A stretch of 64,000 bases of DNA from Linnemannia hyalina. Taxonomy: Eukaryota > Mortierellomycota > Mortierellomycetes > Mortierellales > Mortierellaceae. Each line of letters starts with the position of its first letter. Position 1 is the stretch's first letter. Position numbers and translations under genes: made by a program. The notes under the pieces are model-generated. The model saw only the letters and a program-made list of their open reading frames with translations, searched no databases and was not told where the DNA came from. The stretch covers positions 1,674,001 through 1,738,000 of the forward strand of contig JAHRHY010000001.1 in assembly GCA_019671135.1 (NCBI GenBank). The letters run 5' to 3'. Shown here piece after piece: positions 35,701 through 46,025 of this stretch.

Positions 35701-37644
35701 ACGCGATAAGGTTTCTGGCTCTCTTGCAGCTCTTCTCCTTCCGACAGCAATATGCTCTAGTAGGTAGCAAGAAACAAGACGTTGTTAGCTGTTGCTTCAG
35801 CGTACACTTGAGAACTACAAGTACCAAGATGTGATAATGCTATGTAACGTTTACCTGTAGTCCAACAATCAATGCAGACTTTGCTGGCCCGTCAAAGACC
35901 TTCTTCTTGCCTTCCTGCGAACCCAAGAGCCAAGCATAGAGTCTCCGGTTCAGAGACATATCCTTGCGAAGTACAACCCCGACGGCTGCCTTCACCAAAA
36001 CTATCAGGTCATTCTGCTCGATTAACCTAAGTGCCAGCGAATTCCATGCGTGAGCAATGAGCAATTGGCTTCCACTTTCACCATAAACACACTCCCCTGT
36101 TTACATGCAAAGCCTCAACGTCAACTTACCCATTGCTGATGGGGAAGTGTACGACCATCAAGTCCAGCATGGCGCGCTGAACAAGAAGTTGAGAATCCCC
36201 TACGGTGGCTGAAAATGCCCTGACCATGAGTCCTGCGTCGTCGCCCAGTACAAATGCCACATCTATACAGAAAAAGTTCAATCAGAAAAAAGTTGATTAA
36301 TTGGGCTTGTAATCCGCAAGTCGTACATTTTCGTAGCTCCACCTCTATTTAGCTGATTGTACCTTCTGTGTTGGTGAGCATTGGCATCCTTCTGCCGAGG
36401 TAATGGAGGGCTGGCCCGCGGTGCTGAGAGGACGTGATCAGGATGAGCCACATACACTGAAAGAAGAATGTCTCATCCACGTTCTTTCGTAGGTTATCCA
36501 GAATGTTGAGGACTCTGTCAAAGAACTCGCTGCCTTCTTCATCCAGACCTGGCAACAATCCAATCATAAAGCTCTTTAGACAGGGCTTCAGCCGCTCCTT
36601 CAGCGGCAGATAAAACTTCTCGTAGATGTCGAGTAGTTGGGGCTATGATAGAGTTATAGTAGCGAGGTTTGTATCATGTCAGATCTTTTCCTAGTCAAGG
36701 ATATGCACTCCCCTTGGACCATGACACATCCAATTCGGACATTGATGATGGCCTAGCTTACTTTGACAGAGAGTGCTGCATACTGCAGGAATGGGAACAA
36801 GCCATACGACCACAGTGTGATATCCTCAGCCAATTGATCGGGCTAAATAATGCAAAGAACAATGACCAAATTCCTTGTAAGTGACAATGAGTTTTTGACA
36901 GTGCGCAAGGCCTCGCCTCCCGATGTTTGACTTTGGTGGTCCATGAAGAGTTCATACCCCAATTGTTTCTAGAATATAAGCATAAACATCCAGTGTCTTT
37001 CCGTGAACGCCAGCTGGAAGAGCAGGGTTGAGACACTGTGCCAAGCGCTTGGCTACAGTCAGACTACGTGGAATGACGGTATACTGAGGATATGCTTGAA
37101 AGGACTATAAGGTAAGTGGAGGAATTGAAGGCTGTGAGTATTTTTGTCGCCTGACTTTGTCCGCGCTCTCTTGCAGCTGCCATGACTGCCTGTGTCCATG
37201 GAGTCCTGCAAGTACTCACTCTCATGATCTTTAAGAGAAATGGGTTGACATCTGCCCACTCGTTGACATTGTCGAACGACTGCAAGTTCCTTTCTACGAG
37301 CTGGATGTATTTCTTGTACCGGGGATCATTCTGAAGGTCTATGCCATCGACAAAAGGAAGACGCTCAGGTTATTATCTGGGTGTGAGGTGTTGGAGTAAG
37401 GTCAAGCGAAGTGTTCGCCATCAAGTTGTCGACCTGTCCAGTGTATGCTGCACCTGCCTTTGTTCTTTGCGCTGGAGCCACCCCAAGAATGCGGAGGAGG
37501 TGTCTTTGGCGAGGGCGATGGAGAACGAAGCTGGCTTTGACTGACAGCGATACTCTTTGGGAATGGGGACGGAAGCTTCGGTGAGGAGGCAGCAAGGCTG
37601 GGCGATGCGTCCCTGGGTGATGAGGAGGTGTCGGGTTCAGCCAT
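29750..37644 (-). CDS. DOP1: Dopey family protein DOP1 (Golgi/endosome trafficking)
   Basis: Some 21 exons on the minus strand give roughly 1,950 residues, between yeast Dop1 and animal DOPEY. The first exon (ATG at 37644) is Ser/Pro-rich. The Dopey N-terminal region follows across consecutive exons: DPRYKKYIQLVERNLQSFDN (37.3 kb), then VNEWADVNPFLLKIMR. Next come YTVIPRSLTVAKRLAQCLNP (37.05 kb), PDQLAEDITLWSYGLFPFLQ (36.8 kb), MSLNRRLYAWLLGSQEGKKK (35.9 kb) and the middle and C-terminal helical repeats. The last exon ends in helices after an Asn/Ser-rich insert. Dop1 works with the Sec7-related scaffold Mon2 and the flippase Neo1 in endosome-Golgi membrane traffic. The exon 1/exon 2 junction is the least certain; the interior junctions are phase-consistent. 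Confidence 0.9.
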
Positions 37645-38241
37645 GGCAGCTGCAGAGACGATTGTTTTTTTCCTCGAGGATGAGAGAGAATGTGGAGTGA
37701 GACGAGTTGGGTATGTAATTGTGTGTGAGTGTATGAGTGTGTGTCAGAGTGTGAATGTATGTGTGTGCCCCTATGCCTTCTTCTTGTTCTCTTGAGATGA
37801 CTCCGTGCTGAGCGTCGTGTCCTGTATGGCGCGGTCGGGAGGGGGGGTGTCCTGCTTTTGTCTGGGGTCGAAGGTTGGGTTTCTGGCGGAAGACACAAAG
37901 GAACGAAGGGCGAGCCTTTTCTTTTGTTCTCACTTCTCAGTCGTGGCATTTTCTGAGGGAGACGAGTGACTGTCACCACGGAGATTATATCTCACACGCC
38001 CACGGCTTGAAGTATTGCCGTCCTTTCTCTTTCTTCACCTCTCACTATAGCATTTGGCCATCTAGGGCACGTCCACCAGGAGTGCGCTTGTTGAGGCGAA
38101 TGTCTGCCTGCCTGTAGGTCGAACTCGGTACATATGATGGCAGCTGCTGTACGCGTTTCAATTGATCGACGCGTCAAACCATTAATGGTGGATAAATTGT
38201 TTAATTGTACATGAACATTGGTTTCGCCCGGTAAAGGATAT
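37645..38241. other. Spacer upstream of DOP1 / downstream of secreted-protein gene
   Basis: It contains a GT-rich microsatellite-like stretch at about 37715-37770, CT-rich on the DOP1 sense strand, which fits a DOP1 leader. Frames here are compositional. No gene is seen. Confidence 0.5.
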
Positions 38242-39294
38242 CTAGTTCTTGGCATTGACATCGGCCTTGACGTTAACCCGAAGTCCAGACAGCAAGTTCA
38301 AGACACCATCCAACAGAGTGTTGCTCTTCTCCTCGCAAGCAGTAGGGACCTCCTCGGCGTAAAAGTAGTCCAGGCGGGGCTTGAGCTCGTTCTCGAGGTT
38401 GACACGGAGGCTCAACACGTTCTTGGCATCCTGAGAGTCGTTGCAGCCAGACTTGCACACAAACTTGGGATCGACATTGGCAGCAACATCAATGCCAACC
38501 TTTAATCCGCTATCAGTGTTCTCAGGGACTGGAGCTGGGGTCTCTGGCACGGGAGCAGGGGTTTCAGGAGCAGGGGCAGGGGTCTCAGGAACGGTAATTG
38601 GTGCCTCAGGTGTAGGTGCAGGGGTCTCTGGGACGGGGGCAGGAGTCTCTGGGACGGGAGCAGGAGTCTCTGGGGTGGGAGCAGGAGTCTCTGGAGCAAG
38701 AGCGATCTCAGTGTTGGTCATCTTCTCGGTGCAGTCCTTGGATAGCAATTCGGCGTTGATGTTGGCCTGGATACGATCCAAGACCAACTGAGTAATCTTG
38801 ACCTCCAACTCGGCCATCTTCTTCTTGAGCTCCTGGTCTTCCTGCTTGGACCAGGCAACATCCAAGTTGGCATCTGCTTCAACAGCAGACTTGATCGCAG
38901 GGACAAGCTCCTCAGAGGTGCAGGCCTTCTTGGCATTGTCGATATTGGACTGGACGGTGATAGTAAGCAGGGCCTTCTCTTTGGGGAGCTCCTCGGCGCC
39001 GCTGGTGACCTTGGCAGTGGCGATCTCGTTCATCAAGTTGTCGAGACGAGCATGGGCAATGTCGGCATAGTGATCAGCAGAGGCCTTGATGATGACTTCC
39101 AGAGCAGCGCCGTCCTTTTCGGTGCAATCGCCGCAGAGCTTGGTGAGAGGAGTGCGGGCAAAGTTGGCGTTGGCGGTGACCTGGACAGTGTTGGGGGCAC
39201 CAACGTTTCCTGTGGCCTGACCGGTAATAGGGATGGCACTGGCGACGGAGGCGATGGCGGCCGAGATCAAGAGGATGGAGGAGGTGAACTTCAT
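38242..39294 (-). CDS. Secreted protein with ETPAP repeats, unknown function
   Basis: A single-exon 350-residue protein. A signal peptide is clear: MKFTSSILLISAAIASVASA, with cleavage likely after Ala-Ser-Ala around residue 20. A helical domain (about 45-195) carries Cys pairs such as KLCGDC, CTSEEL and KDCTEK. Then come about nine hexapeptides of type PETPAP-V/T (about residues 200-255), a flexible Pro-rich spacer that is probably O-glycosylated. A C-terminal domain follows with further cysteines (FVCKSGC, TACEEK) and hydrophobic repeats (LLDGVLNLLSGLRVNVK). There is no GPI signal or transmembrane helix, so release or wall retention is likely. I do not recognise either globular part. Two similar-looking Cys-containing domains separated by the spacer may be related to each other. 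Confidence 0.85.
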   Translation of the reverse strand: MKFTSSILLISAAIASVASAIPITGQATGNVGAPNTVQVTANANFARTPLTKLCGDCTEKDGAALEVIIKASADHYADIAHARLDNLMNEIATAKVTSGAEELPKEKALLTITVQSNIDNAKKACTSEELVPAIKSAVEADANLDVAWSKQEDQELKKKMAELEVKITQLVLDRIQANINAELLSKDCTEKMTNTEIALAPETPAPTPETPAPVPETPAPVPETPAPTPEAPITVPETPAPAPETPAPVPETPAPVPENTDSGLKVGIDVAANVDPKFVCKSGCNDSQDAKNVLSLRVNLENELKPRLDYFYAEEVPTACEEKSNTLLDGVLNLLSGLRVNVKADVNAKN

Positions 39295-40973
39295 TTTAAT
39301 TGTTGTTGGCTTTGGGTATATGGGTGTTTGGGTAAATGGGTAAGAGAGAGAGGTAGAGAGGATTGAAGGATGAGGAGATGAGGATTTTGCAACTGGAGTC
39401 AGTGAGAGTTTTATAGAGAGAAAGCAGCGACACCCGACCCTTCACCGTTCCATGTCTCCCTCAATGATTCTACAATGGGCCTGGGTAAAGGTCAGGATCC
39501 GACATGGTATCCCGATGTGTTGTTGGCCACTCGGGATGAGGCGGCACAAAAGACAAAGTAGAATATCAAATCGAGAGAAATGGAAGGGTTCAACCCCCGG
39601 ATAGATCTAGAGGGAATCGTCCCGGGTCTGCCGAAATCGCGTTTTGTGGCTGTGGCAAAAAACGCGTCGTGTGTCTTATGGTATCACTAGCTAATGATAG
39701 GACTACAGCCACAAAAGAAGAATACCCTGTTCAACAGCCACAAGGTATGTCATACCCATGAATTAGTAATAAAATACTCCTGGTGGTACAAAATAACCAT
39801 GACTAGTGTCCAGAATACCAGGTACCACTTTGGCTAAATCTATCGACTACAAAACAGCGACAACATGAATGTACGTAGACTACTGTATCCTCTTGTGTGC
39901 AAACCAAGAAAACGGCATTTTTCTTTTTTTATTATCTTGCGAGTTCTGTTTCACTCTGAAGGCCCGTTGGGGTCTTTATTCATGATCCGCATGGCGCGAT
40001 TCGAATGCGTCCAGTAAAGATAAAGAGCACGCATTCAAGTAGAGGAGCGCACGAGTTGACGAACAGGCAGCTAGTCTAGCAGAAATGACCGGTACTCGTT
40101 CTTCTCGTTGACGAGATAGTCAGACGGGGGAGCAATAAGGGCGCAGGAGTGTTATTTACTGGGCTTAGCGAATTTAGGCCATTGCATTGGATCCTTGAGA
40201 ATTACAGCCAAGCCCAGCCCACTTTTTGTCAAAGAGTGGCAGAGTCGCCTTTTGTGCGCATGTTTGAGGCTCTGAGTAGACGACTGCAGACACCATTCGT
40301 CCCTCTCTCTAAAATTTGCCACTAGCACCATCTCAATGGAATAATCCGTACCGGAGGGAGTACTAGGTGACGATGACGATGTCGAAAAGGTACTCGTTTG
40401 AGCTGAGCAATTGCCATTCTTGGGGCAAGACAAGAGCAAGAGTAGGGGCAAGGGGTCTTGATGAATGACTCCTTACTCTCCCCCTGCTCCTTGTCCCAAG
40501 TCCATCCAGACCAATTCATTCACTTCAAGGTAAAAAATAACACGCAGAAATGAGAGCAGTCAACTCCAAAGACACACATCGCGCTTCCCGGAGGATAAGG
40601 GAGAGGCGGTGTCCCTTATGCTTCATTCTCCTTCCTTTCTTTAATCTTTTTTTCTCCTCGTCCTTGTCTCTCCCTCTTCTCTTTCTTCTCTCTCTCTCTC
40701 AATTCTTCTTCTCTTCTCACCCTCACTCTCACCCTCATTCTCACACTATCCTGCCTTATCATATAAGTTCATATCAGCATACTCCTCCCTTTTTACTCCC
40801 GTTACATCTCCCACCTTTTCTTACTCCTCTTCCTTCTTCTCCTTGTCCAACCGTCTATCCATTCCTTTCCTGTCTCGCCATTGTACACAGCCCCTTTCGC
40901 CCACCCCTCCACCCTGTACCCATACCTCACACGACCAAAAGCCCCCACTCCTCCTACCTTTGTATCCCCATCG
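39295..40973. promoter_or_regulatory. Long upstream region of the secreted-protein gene and of the next gene
   Basis: A divergent spacer of about 1.7 kb. It contains a CT-rich sense-strand leader before the 40974 gene (about 40620-40880). It also holds three copies of the core ACAGCCACAA (39644-39653 reversed, 39705-39714, 39734-39743), 350-450 bases upstream of the secreted-protein ATG. A 99-codon minus-strand ORF at 40152-40451 is open but not supported by anything else. Confidence 0.5.
39642..39743. repeat. Three ACAGCCACAA boxes, two forming a 12-bp inverted repeat
   Basis: TTTTGTGGCTGT at 39642-39653 is the exact reverse complement of ACAGCCACAAAA at 39705-39716. A third ten-base copy lies at 39734-39743. 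The spacing and orientation suggest a protein-binding site, upstream of the secreted-protein gene. Confidence 0.6.
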
Positions 40974-42692
40974 ATGGACATCCTTGTCACCTCGTCCACA
41001 CTACCCTCTGAAGACCCATTAGTCCTCAAGTCGGGTCGACCGGACGATGCCATGACCCCTGTCGACACTCTCAAGACTAGTGGGTCTTCAAACGTGCCAA
41101 ACTTTGTCCGTGTTGACGTTGACAGCTTAAACTATTCAAAGGACGTCGGTGACACCAGAGGTTCGACCAGCAGTGTGTCACCGCAGATCCAGGCATCCGC
41201 ATACATTAACGACTCGGAAACCCTAAGTGTACCGACAGGCAACACCAACAATATTGAACAAGGCCACACTGAACCACACCCCGTCAAATCGACCACTCCC
41301 CCCTCTCAAACCGAGACGAATAAGCATGCACACTCAGCCATCGTGCCAACAGCAGCACCGACAACCATCCTTTCCTTACAGCCACCATCGCCACCTTCTC
41401 AATCACAACCAGAAGCAGAGTCAACAAACCCCTCCTCGAACCTCGTCGCCTCCTCTGCGATTTCGATTCTGTCTGCCTCCGGAACGTTGGTCTCACACGA
41501 AGCCCAAGGACGTCTCTCCACCTCGACAGCCCATCCTCCTCATCCCCTCTCTCGGACTACAACAGCTCGCACACTAGCCGTGTCTTCCGCTCCCTTCGAT
41601 CCACAGCAATTCAAGGCTACCCTTCAAAAGCTAACCGCCTTCACGGAGCAGTTCGAAGCCCTGAACGACCAACTGCTGGATGCCCTGACAAGTTACGACA
41701 AATCACGCTTAGGCCTGGACTTTGCATTGGAAGCTGGATCTCACTTGACTACAGAGCCCACAACTAAGGACGAATTGTCTACCGATCTGGAAATCGAGCG
41801 ACGAGCGGTTGCTCAATCGCTCGTGGAACTCATTTTCTCTTCGTGGTCTAGACTCGCAGGAAATGGATCGACAACAACGGTGTACCCCACACTGAACCTC
41901 TCGATCCAGACGCCGCCTCCCCCCCAGAAAATGGTGCGCCTAAACAAACCTCAGATCAAGACCGCCACGCATCTCAAAGACATCATCGTAGCCTTTTGGA
42001 GCGCTCAGAGCAACTTTCAAGATCGCGCTCAACTCGTTCTCGAAATATTTCAGGTACAGATTGAAAGCAGACCATTCGGATTAATCGAATGGTGTTGTCC
42101 GCACTTGGTCGCACAACCAAATACTCCGAGGAGGGAAAAAAAAAAAGAATGAAAATAATCAGCGATAGATGATTAACAAATAGTGTTAACTCACTCTTTG
42201 CTCTCTTTTTTGGTTTGTCATTCTGCATTTTTCCTGTTCATAGGATCCATTAGAGTTGGAGGATGATGAACGAGTCCGGATTCTTCGGAGTCGTCACTTG
42301 AACTACCTCCTCTCAACCTCTCTCACCCCGATAGAAGCAGATCGACTGAGTGGCAAGGTGGAGAGTGACCAGAACAGGATGACACAGATCACGGAACAGC
42401 TCCAGGGACTCTGGCTCGAGATTCTGCTTGTGCTCTCCAAGCCTAGTTCGACGGCAAACAACAACAGCAGTAGCAATTCAGGCGATGATTCTGCGGAGAG
42501 CGAAGAGGGTGACAATGGTTCATTTGGAAAACGGTTCTTCCGTATCAGCAAGGGCAAGCGGCAGGCCTTCAAGGTAAGCATTTTATCCTCGCGTCTTTGC
42601 AGTGCGCTCCGTTGATGATACATATTAGTAGCACAATCAGTTAAGCTCGTTTACTTCCTCTTTGCGCATCATAGAACTTTCTCAGGTGGTGA
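40974..42692 (+). CDS. Unrecognised protein with helical C-terminal half
   Basis: Exons 40974-42053, 42244-42573 and 42675-42692 join in phase to about 475 residues. The first 220 residues are Ser/Thr/Pro-rich and probably disordered. From about residue 225 a helical region starts (FKATLQKLTAFTEQFEALND), then DLEIERRAVAQSLVELIF and, across the intron, WSAQSNFQDRAQLVLEIFQ and RILRSRHLNYLLSTSLTPIE. It ends with an acidic Asn/Ser stretch and a basic tail. No family is recognised. An upstream in-frame ATG at 40881 lies in the CT-rich leader, and I prefer 40974. The last exon is uncertain: an alternative acceptor at 42686 would give a longer C terminus ending at 42787. Confidence 0.6.
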
Positions 42693-42895
42693 ATCCACCC
42701 ATCAGCAGCATCAACAGCACCATCAACACCAGTATCAACCATGTACCATACCTTCTTGAAATAAATGATTCCTTCAATTCAGTTTGATCAGTTGTGTGAC
42801 TTGAAAATTGTGGAAATCACCAAAACGACCATTTGTGAAACTTTGATCTTTTTCTTTTTCTTTACTTTGACATCACGACATCGGTTCATAACAGC

Positions 42896-45320
42896 ATGGC
42901 ATGGATTCCTCGATGGACCAAGGCTGGAATCAATGGCACCAATGCGATCTTCCCCATGGTTTCATGTGCAGGAGCATCTAGGAAACCCTTTCATATCTGT
43001 CACTCCTTGCGTGCTGCCACGGCTCAAGGACGACCTACAGAGCTGCGATACACCGAAACTCACCTCGATACCATCTTTGCCCTCTCAACTCATCCTGGCA
43101 AAGCTGGCATTGCTGTCGTCCGTGTCTCTGGACCTCAGGCCAAATCGGTATGTACCTCGACTCTCATCAAGCGGATAGGCAGAAAACTCTATCAAACAGA
43201 ACACCCACATGGGCTTTCATTAATCATGATTGGCTACAATGGTATGACTACAGGTCTTGAGGAGCATGACACTTGCAAAGTCGCCGTTTCCAAAGCCAAG
43301 GCAGGCTGTCACCAGGAGATTGTTGTGCCCTCAGTCAAACGAGCTCCTGGACAAAGGAATGGTTGTCTGGTTCCCAGGTAACGTGAGCGAGATGGATCAA
43401 GTGCATCGTATCCTCTGGAAATGGATTAGGGGTAAACCTATCTAGCGAAAACCTGATCATTGTTACCCTTGGCTTTCACTATAGGTCCAAGGAGCTTCAC
43501 AGGCGAAGACAGTGTCGAGTTTCATTGTCATGGAGGCAAAGCTGTTGTTGACGGGATTCTTCGAGGAATAGGAAACACAGGGCCGTATGTCCGCCTGGCT
43601 GAGCCAGGAGAGTTCTCGCGAAGGTAATTAATTATTTGTGTTTTTGGGTGATCCTATGCTCTTCATGCAATCGAATTGAAAACTCGGCGCGCAAACTTAA
43701 CCGCGTTTTATGACTTTGATTCCATAGAGCGTTTGAAAACAACAAACTGGACTTGACAGAGGTCGAAGGACTCGCTGATCTTCTCAATGCAGAGACAGAG
43801 GCTCAGAGGCGTTTGGCATTAAGGCAGGCGGATGTAAGCATTTCATTGGATGGGTGCGAGTTGACGCTTGGATGGTCTGGTCGCAAGCATTGACCACGAA
43901 ACTGACCCCATTGCCTCTACACTCAATTAGGGAGGACTGAAGAACCTGTATGAGACATGGCGGACACAGTTGATTAAGAGCATGGCCCTGATTGAGGCAC
44001 TCATCGACTTTGGCGAAGATGAAAACATCGAGGACGACGTCTACGACAATGGTACGGTGCGATACCACCATTTACTTCATCTTATTGGGTAACTGTGAGC
44101 AATCTCTAACTCTAATCCTCATCTCTATCCTCAGTTGTCGTCAAAGTGAAGTCACTCTGTAGAGATATCAAGAAGCACACGGATGACGATCGATGTGGTG
44201 AAATCCTACGCGACGGTATCCATGTCACTATCCTTGGCCCACCCAATGCTGGCAAGAGTAGTTTCTTGAACTTTGTTAGTAAGTAGCATGCCATGGTTTT
44301 GACGGTACACTCCATCGCGATATGCAGTCAGCCTTTAATCCACTATACTTGTCAACGTCTGTGATATAGCAAAAAGGCAGGCGGCGATCGTGTCTCCTAT
44401 TCCAGGAACAACACGCGATGTGGTGGAAGTGTCGTTGGACATTGGCGGTTATCCTATCTTGATTGGTGACACAGCGGGACTGAGGTCGTCACAGGATGAG
44501 ATTGAGATGGAGGGTGTCAGGAGAGCGCAGGATCGGATCCAGCTAGCGGATATCAACATTGCGATCCTTCCAGTGACAGACTTCATGAGCTCAGACAAAG
44601 TTAGTGGCGGCAATGGAACCGGTGTGGACCCCATTGTACTTGAGGCTGTGAGGAAGAATCCAAAGACCATGGTTTTGATCAACAAGATGGACCTCCCCGG
44701 ACTTGACAATGAAAAGGCCATGGCAGCAGTCAAGTCTGAATTATGGGGCGACTCGCACCAAAGTCTAGATGATGAGGGTGAGGGTGAGGATCAACGCAGA
44801 CTATGGGCTATCTCCTGCCAGACAGGGGATGGTATTGGACAGTTCCTCCAAGACTTTATCAAGATCCTTAAAGACAGGTACACCACCAAAATCACGACTG
44901 CAGGTTTGAAGCATACGGGCGAGAATGAAGACATTGTTGTTCTAACGATCGCCTTGCTTTGATACTTTTTTTATATAGATTCGAAAGCAGCGTGTCAAGC
45001 AGCACGTCTATCACCCAGTACAGGCACCGTAAGCACCTGGAGAACTGTATCCAGTCTCTTGACGCGTTTCTAGGTACCGTTCTTCTTTTGAGCTCAATTG
45101 TTGTGTTCGCCACTCCTTTTTTTCTACAGTCGAAAACTTACATTTTCCTTGTTGCATCCTCTCTCGACACGATGATATGATAGACCTTGGTGCAGATGAC
45201 ATTGTTCTGGGCGCAGAGGAACTTCGCCATGCTGCATCAGACCTAGGCAGGATCACCGGCAGAGTGGATGTGGAGGAGGTGCTCGATGTCGTCTTTCGTG
45301 AGTTCTGCATAGGCAAATAA
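42896..45320 (+). CDS. MSS1: Mitochondrial tRNA-modification GTPase (MnmE/TrmE, Mss1/GTPBP3)
   Basis: Nine exons: 42896-43147, 43254-43377, 43485-43623, 43728-43833, 43931-44051, 44135-44278, 44370-44877, 44979-45073, 45184-45320. They join to 541 residues. A basic presequence precedes the TrmE N-domain ([20 protein letters not shown], then [14 protein letters not shown]). The helical domain is interrupted by the G domain: G1 [10 protein letters not shown]2 GTTRD, G3 DTAGL and G4 NKMD are all present. It ends in the hallmark FCIGK with the conserved cysteine. With its MnmG/Mto1 partner it makes the 5-taurinomethyl or carboxymethylaminomethyl modification at wobble uridine of mitochondrial tRNAs. 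No catalytic residue appears lost. Its neighbours do not form an obvious functional unit with it. Confidence 0.95.
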
Positions 45321-46025
45321 GAATAATAAAAAATCGTTCACAAGCAGAAGCCGTAGATCCGATCAAGCAAAACACACAACATCCACACTATCATCGTTCG
45401 TCGTCGTGTGGTTCAATGTCGAAAAGGCGAAAGTAGTAACAGTAGGCGATGGTTCTTCTTTTGTTTGTTGCTTCTTACTTCTTTCTTTCCCTTTATGGCT
45501 TTTACTCCGGACAGCAACAGACAACTGACCCCCCTTGACAAAGAGAGAAAAGGGTCGGATTGACACTTGACCGTTTCGCTGCACTCCAACGGTGTCAACA
45601 CAACACAATGGCCTTTCATGATCTCAATCTGCATGGTTCTCTCGCTCATCGACAGATCCAATCATCCCTCCTGTAAGAAGAAGAGGAAAGAGTCAGCTAT
45701 GTCTTCGTTCTTGAGTAACCCTGTTACCGTTGCCTCTTCTCTCGTTCTTCTTTTCTTTCCCTTTCTCCATTTATGTCACTTTCTTTTCTTCTACCTCTCT
45801 CTTTCTTTTTCTTGTTCGCCTTTCACCTCATCACGCCTTTGACAAGACACAACCCTTAGTCCACTCTTCCTTTCTATTCGACTTCCTCTCCCTCCGCTCA
45901 CCACACAGCATCTCTATATACCCTTAGCCCTATCACTTACTCACGCCCTCCCTATTGCAGTCTCAACTTGCACCACCCCTTTATTTCATCGCCGCAAAAC
46001 ACATAAAAACAATAACAAAATCGGA
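45321..46025. promoter_or_regulatory. Upstream region of the permease gene
   Basis: Spacer that becomes strongly CT-rich from about 45680 to 45960 and then A-rich just before the ATG at 46026. That is the same leader pattern as other genes here. No other gene is seen. Confidence 0.5.

Noticed and set aside
40152..40451. 99-codon minus-strand ORF
   Set aside because: It is open but overlaps another frame, and has no domain, leader or conserved motif that I can see.
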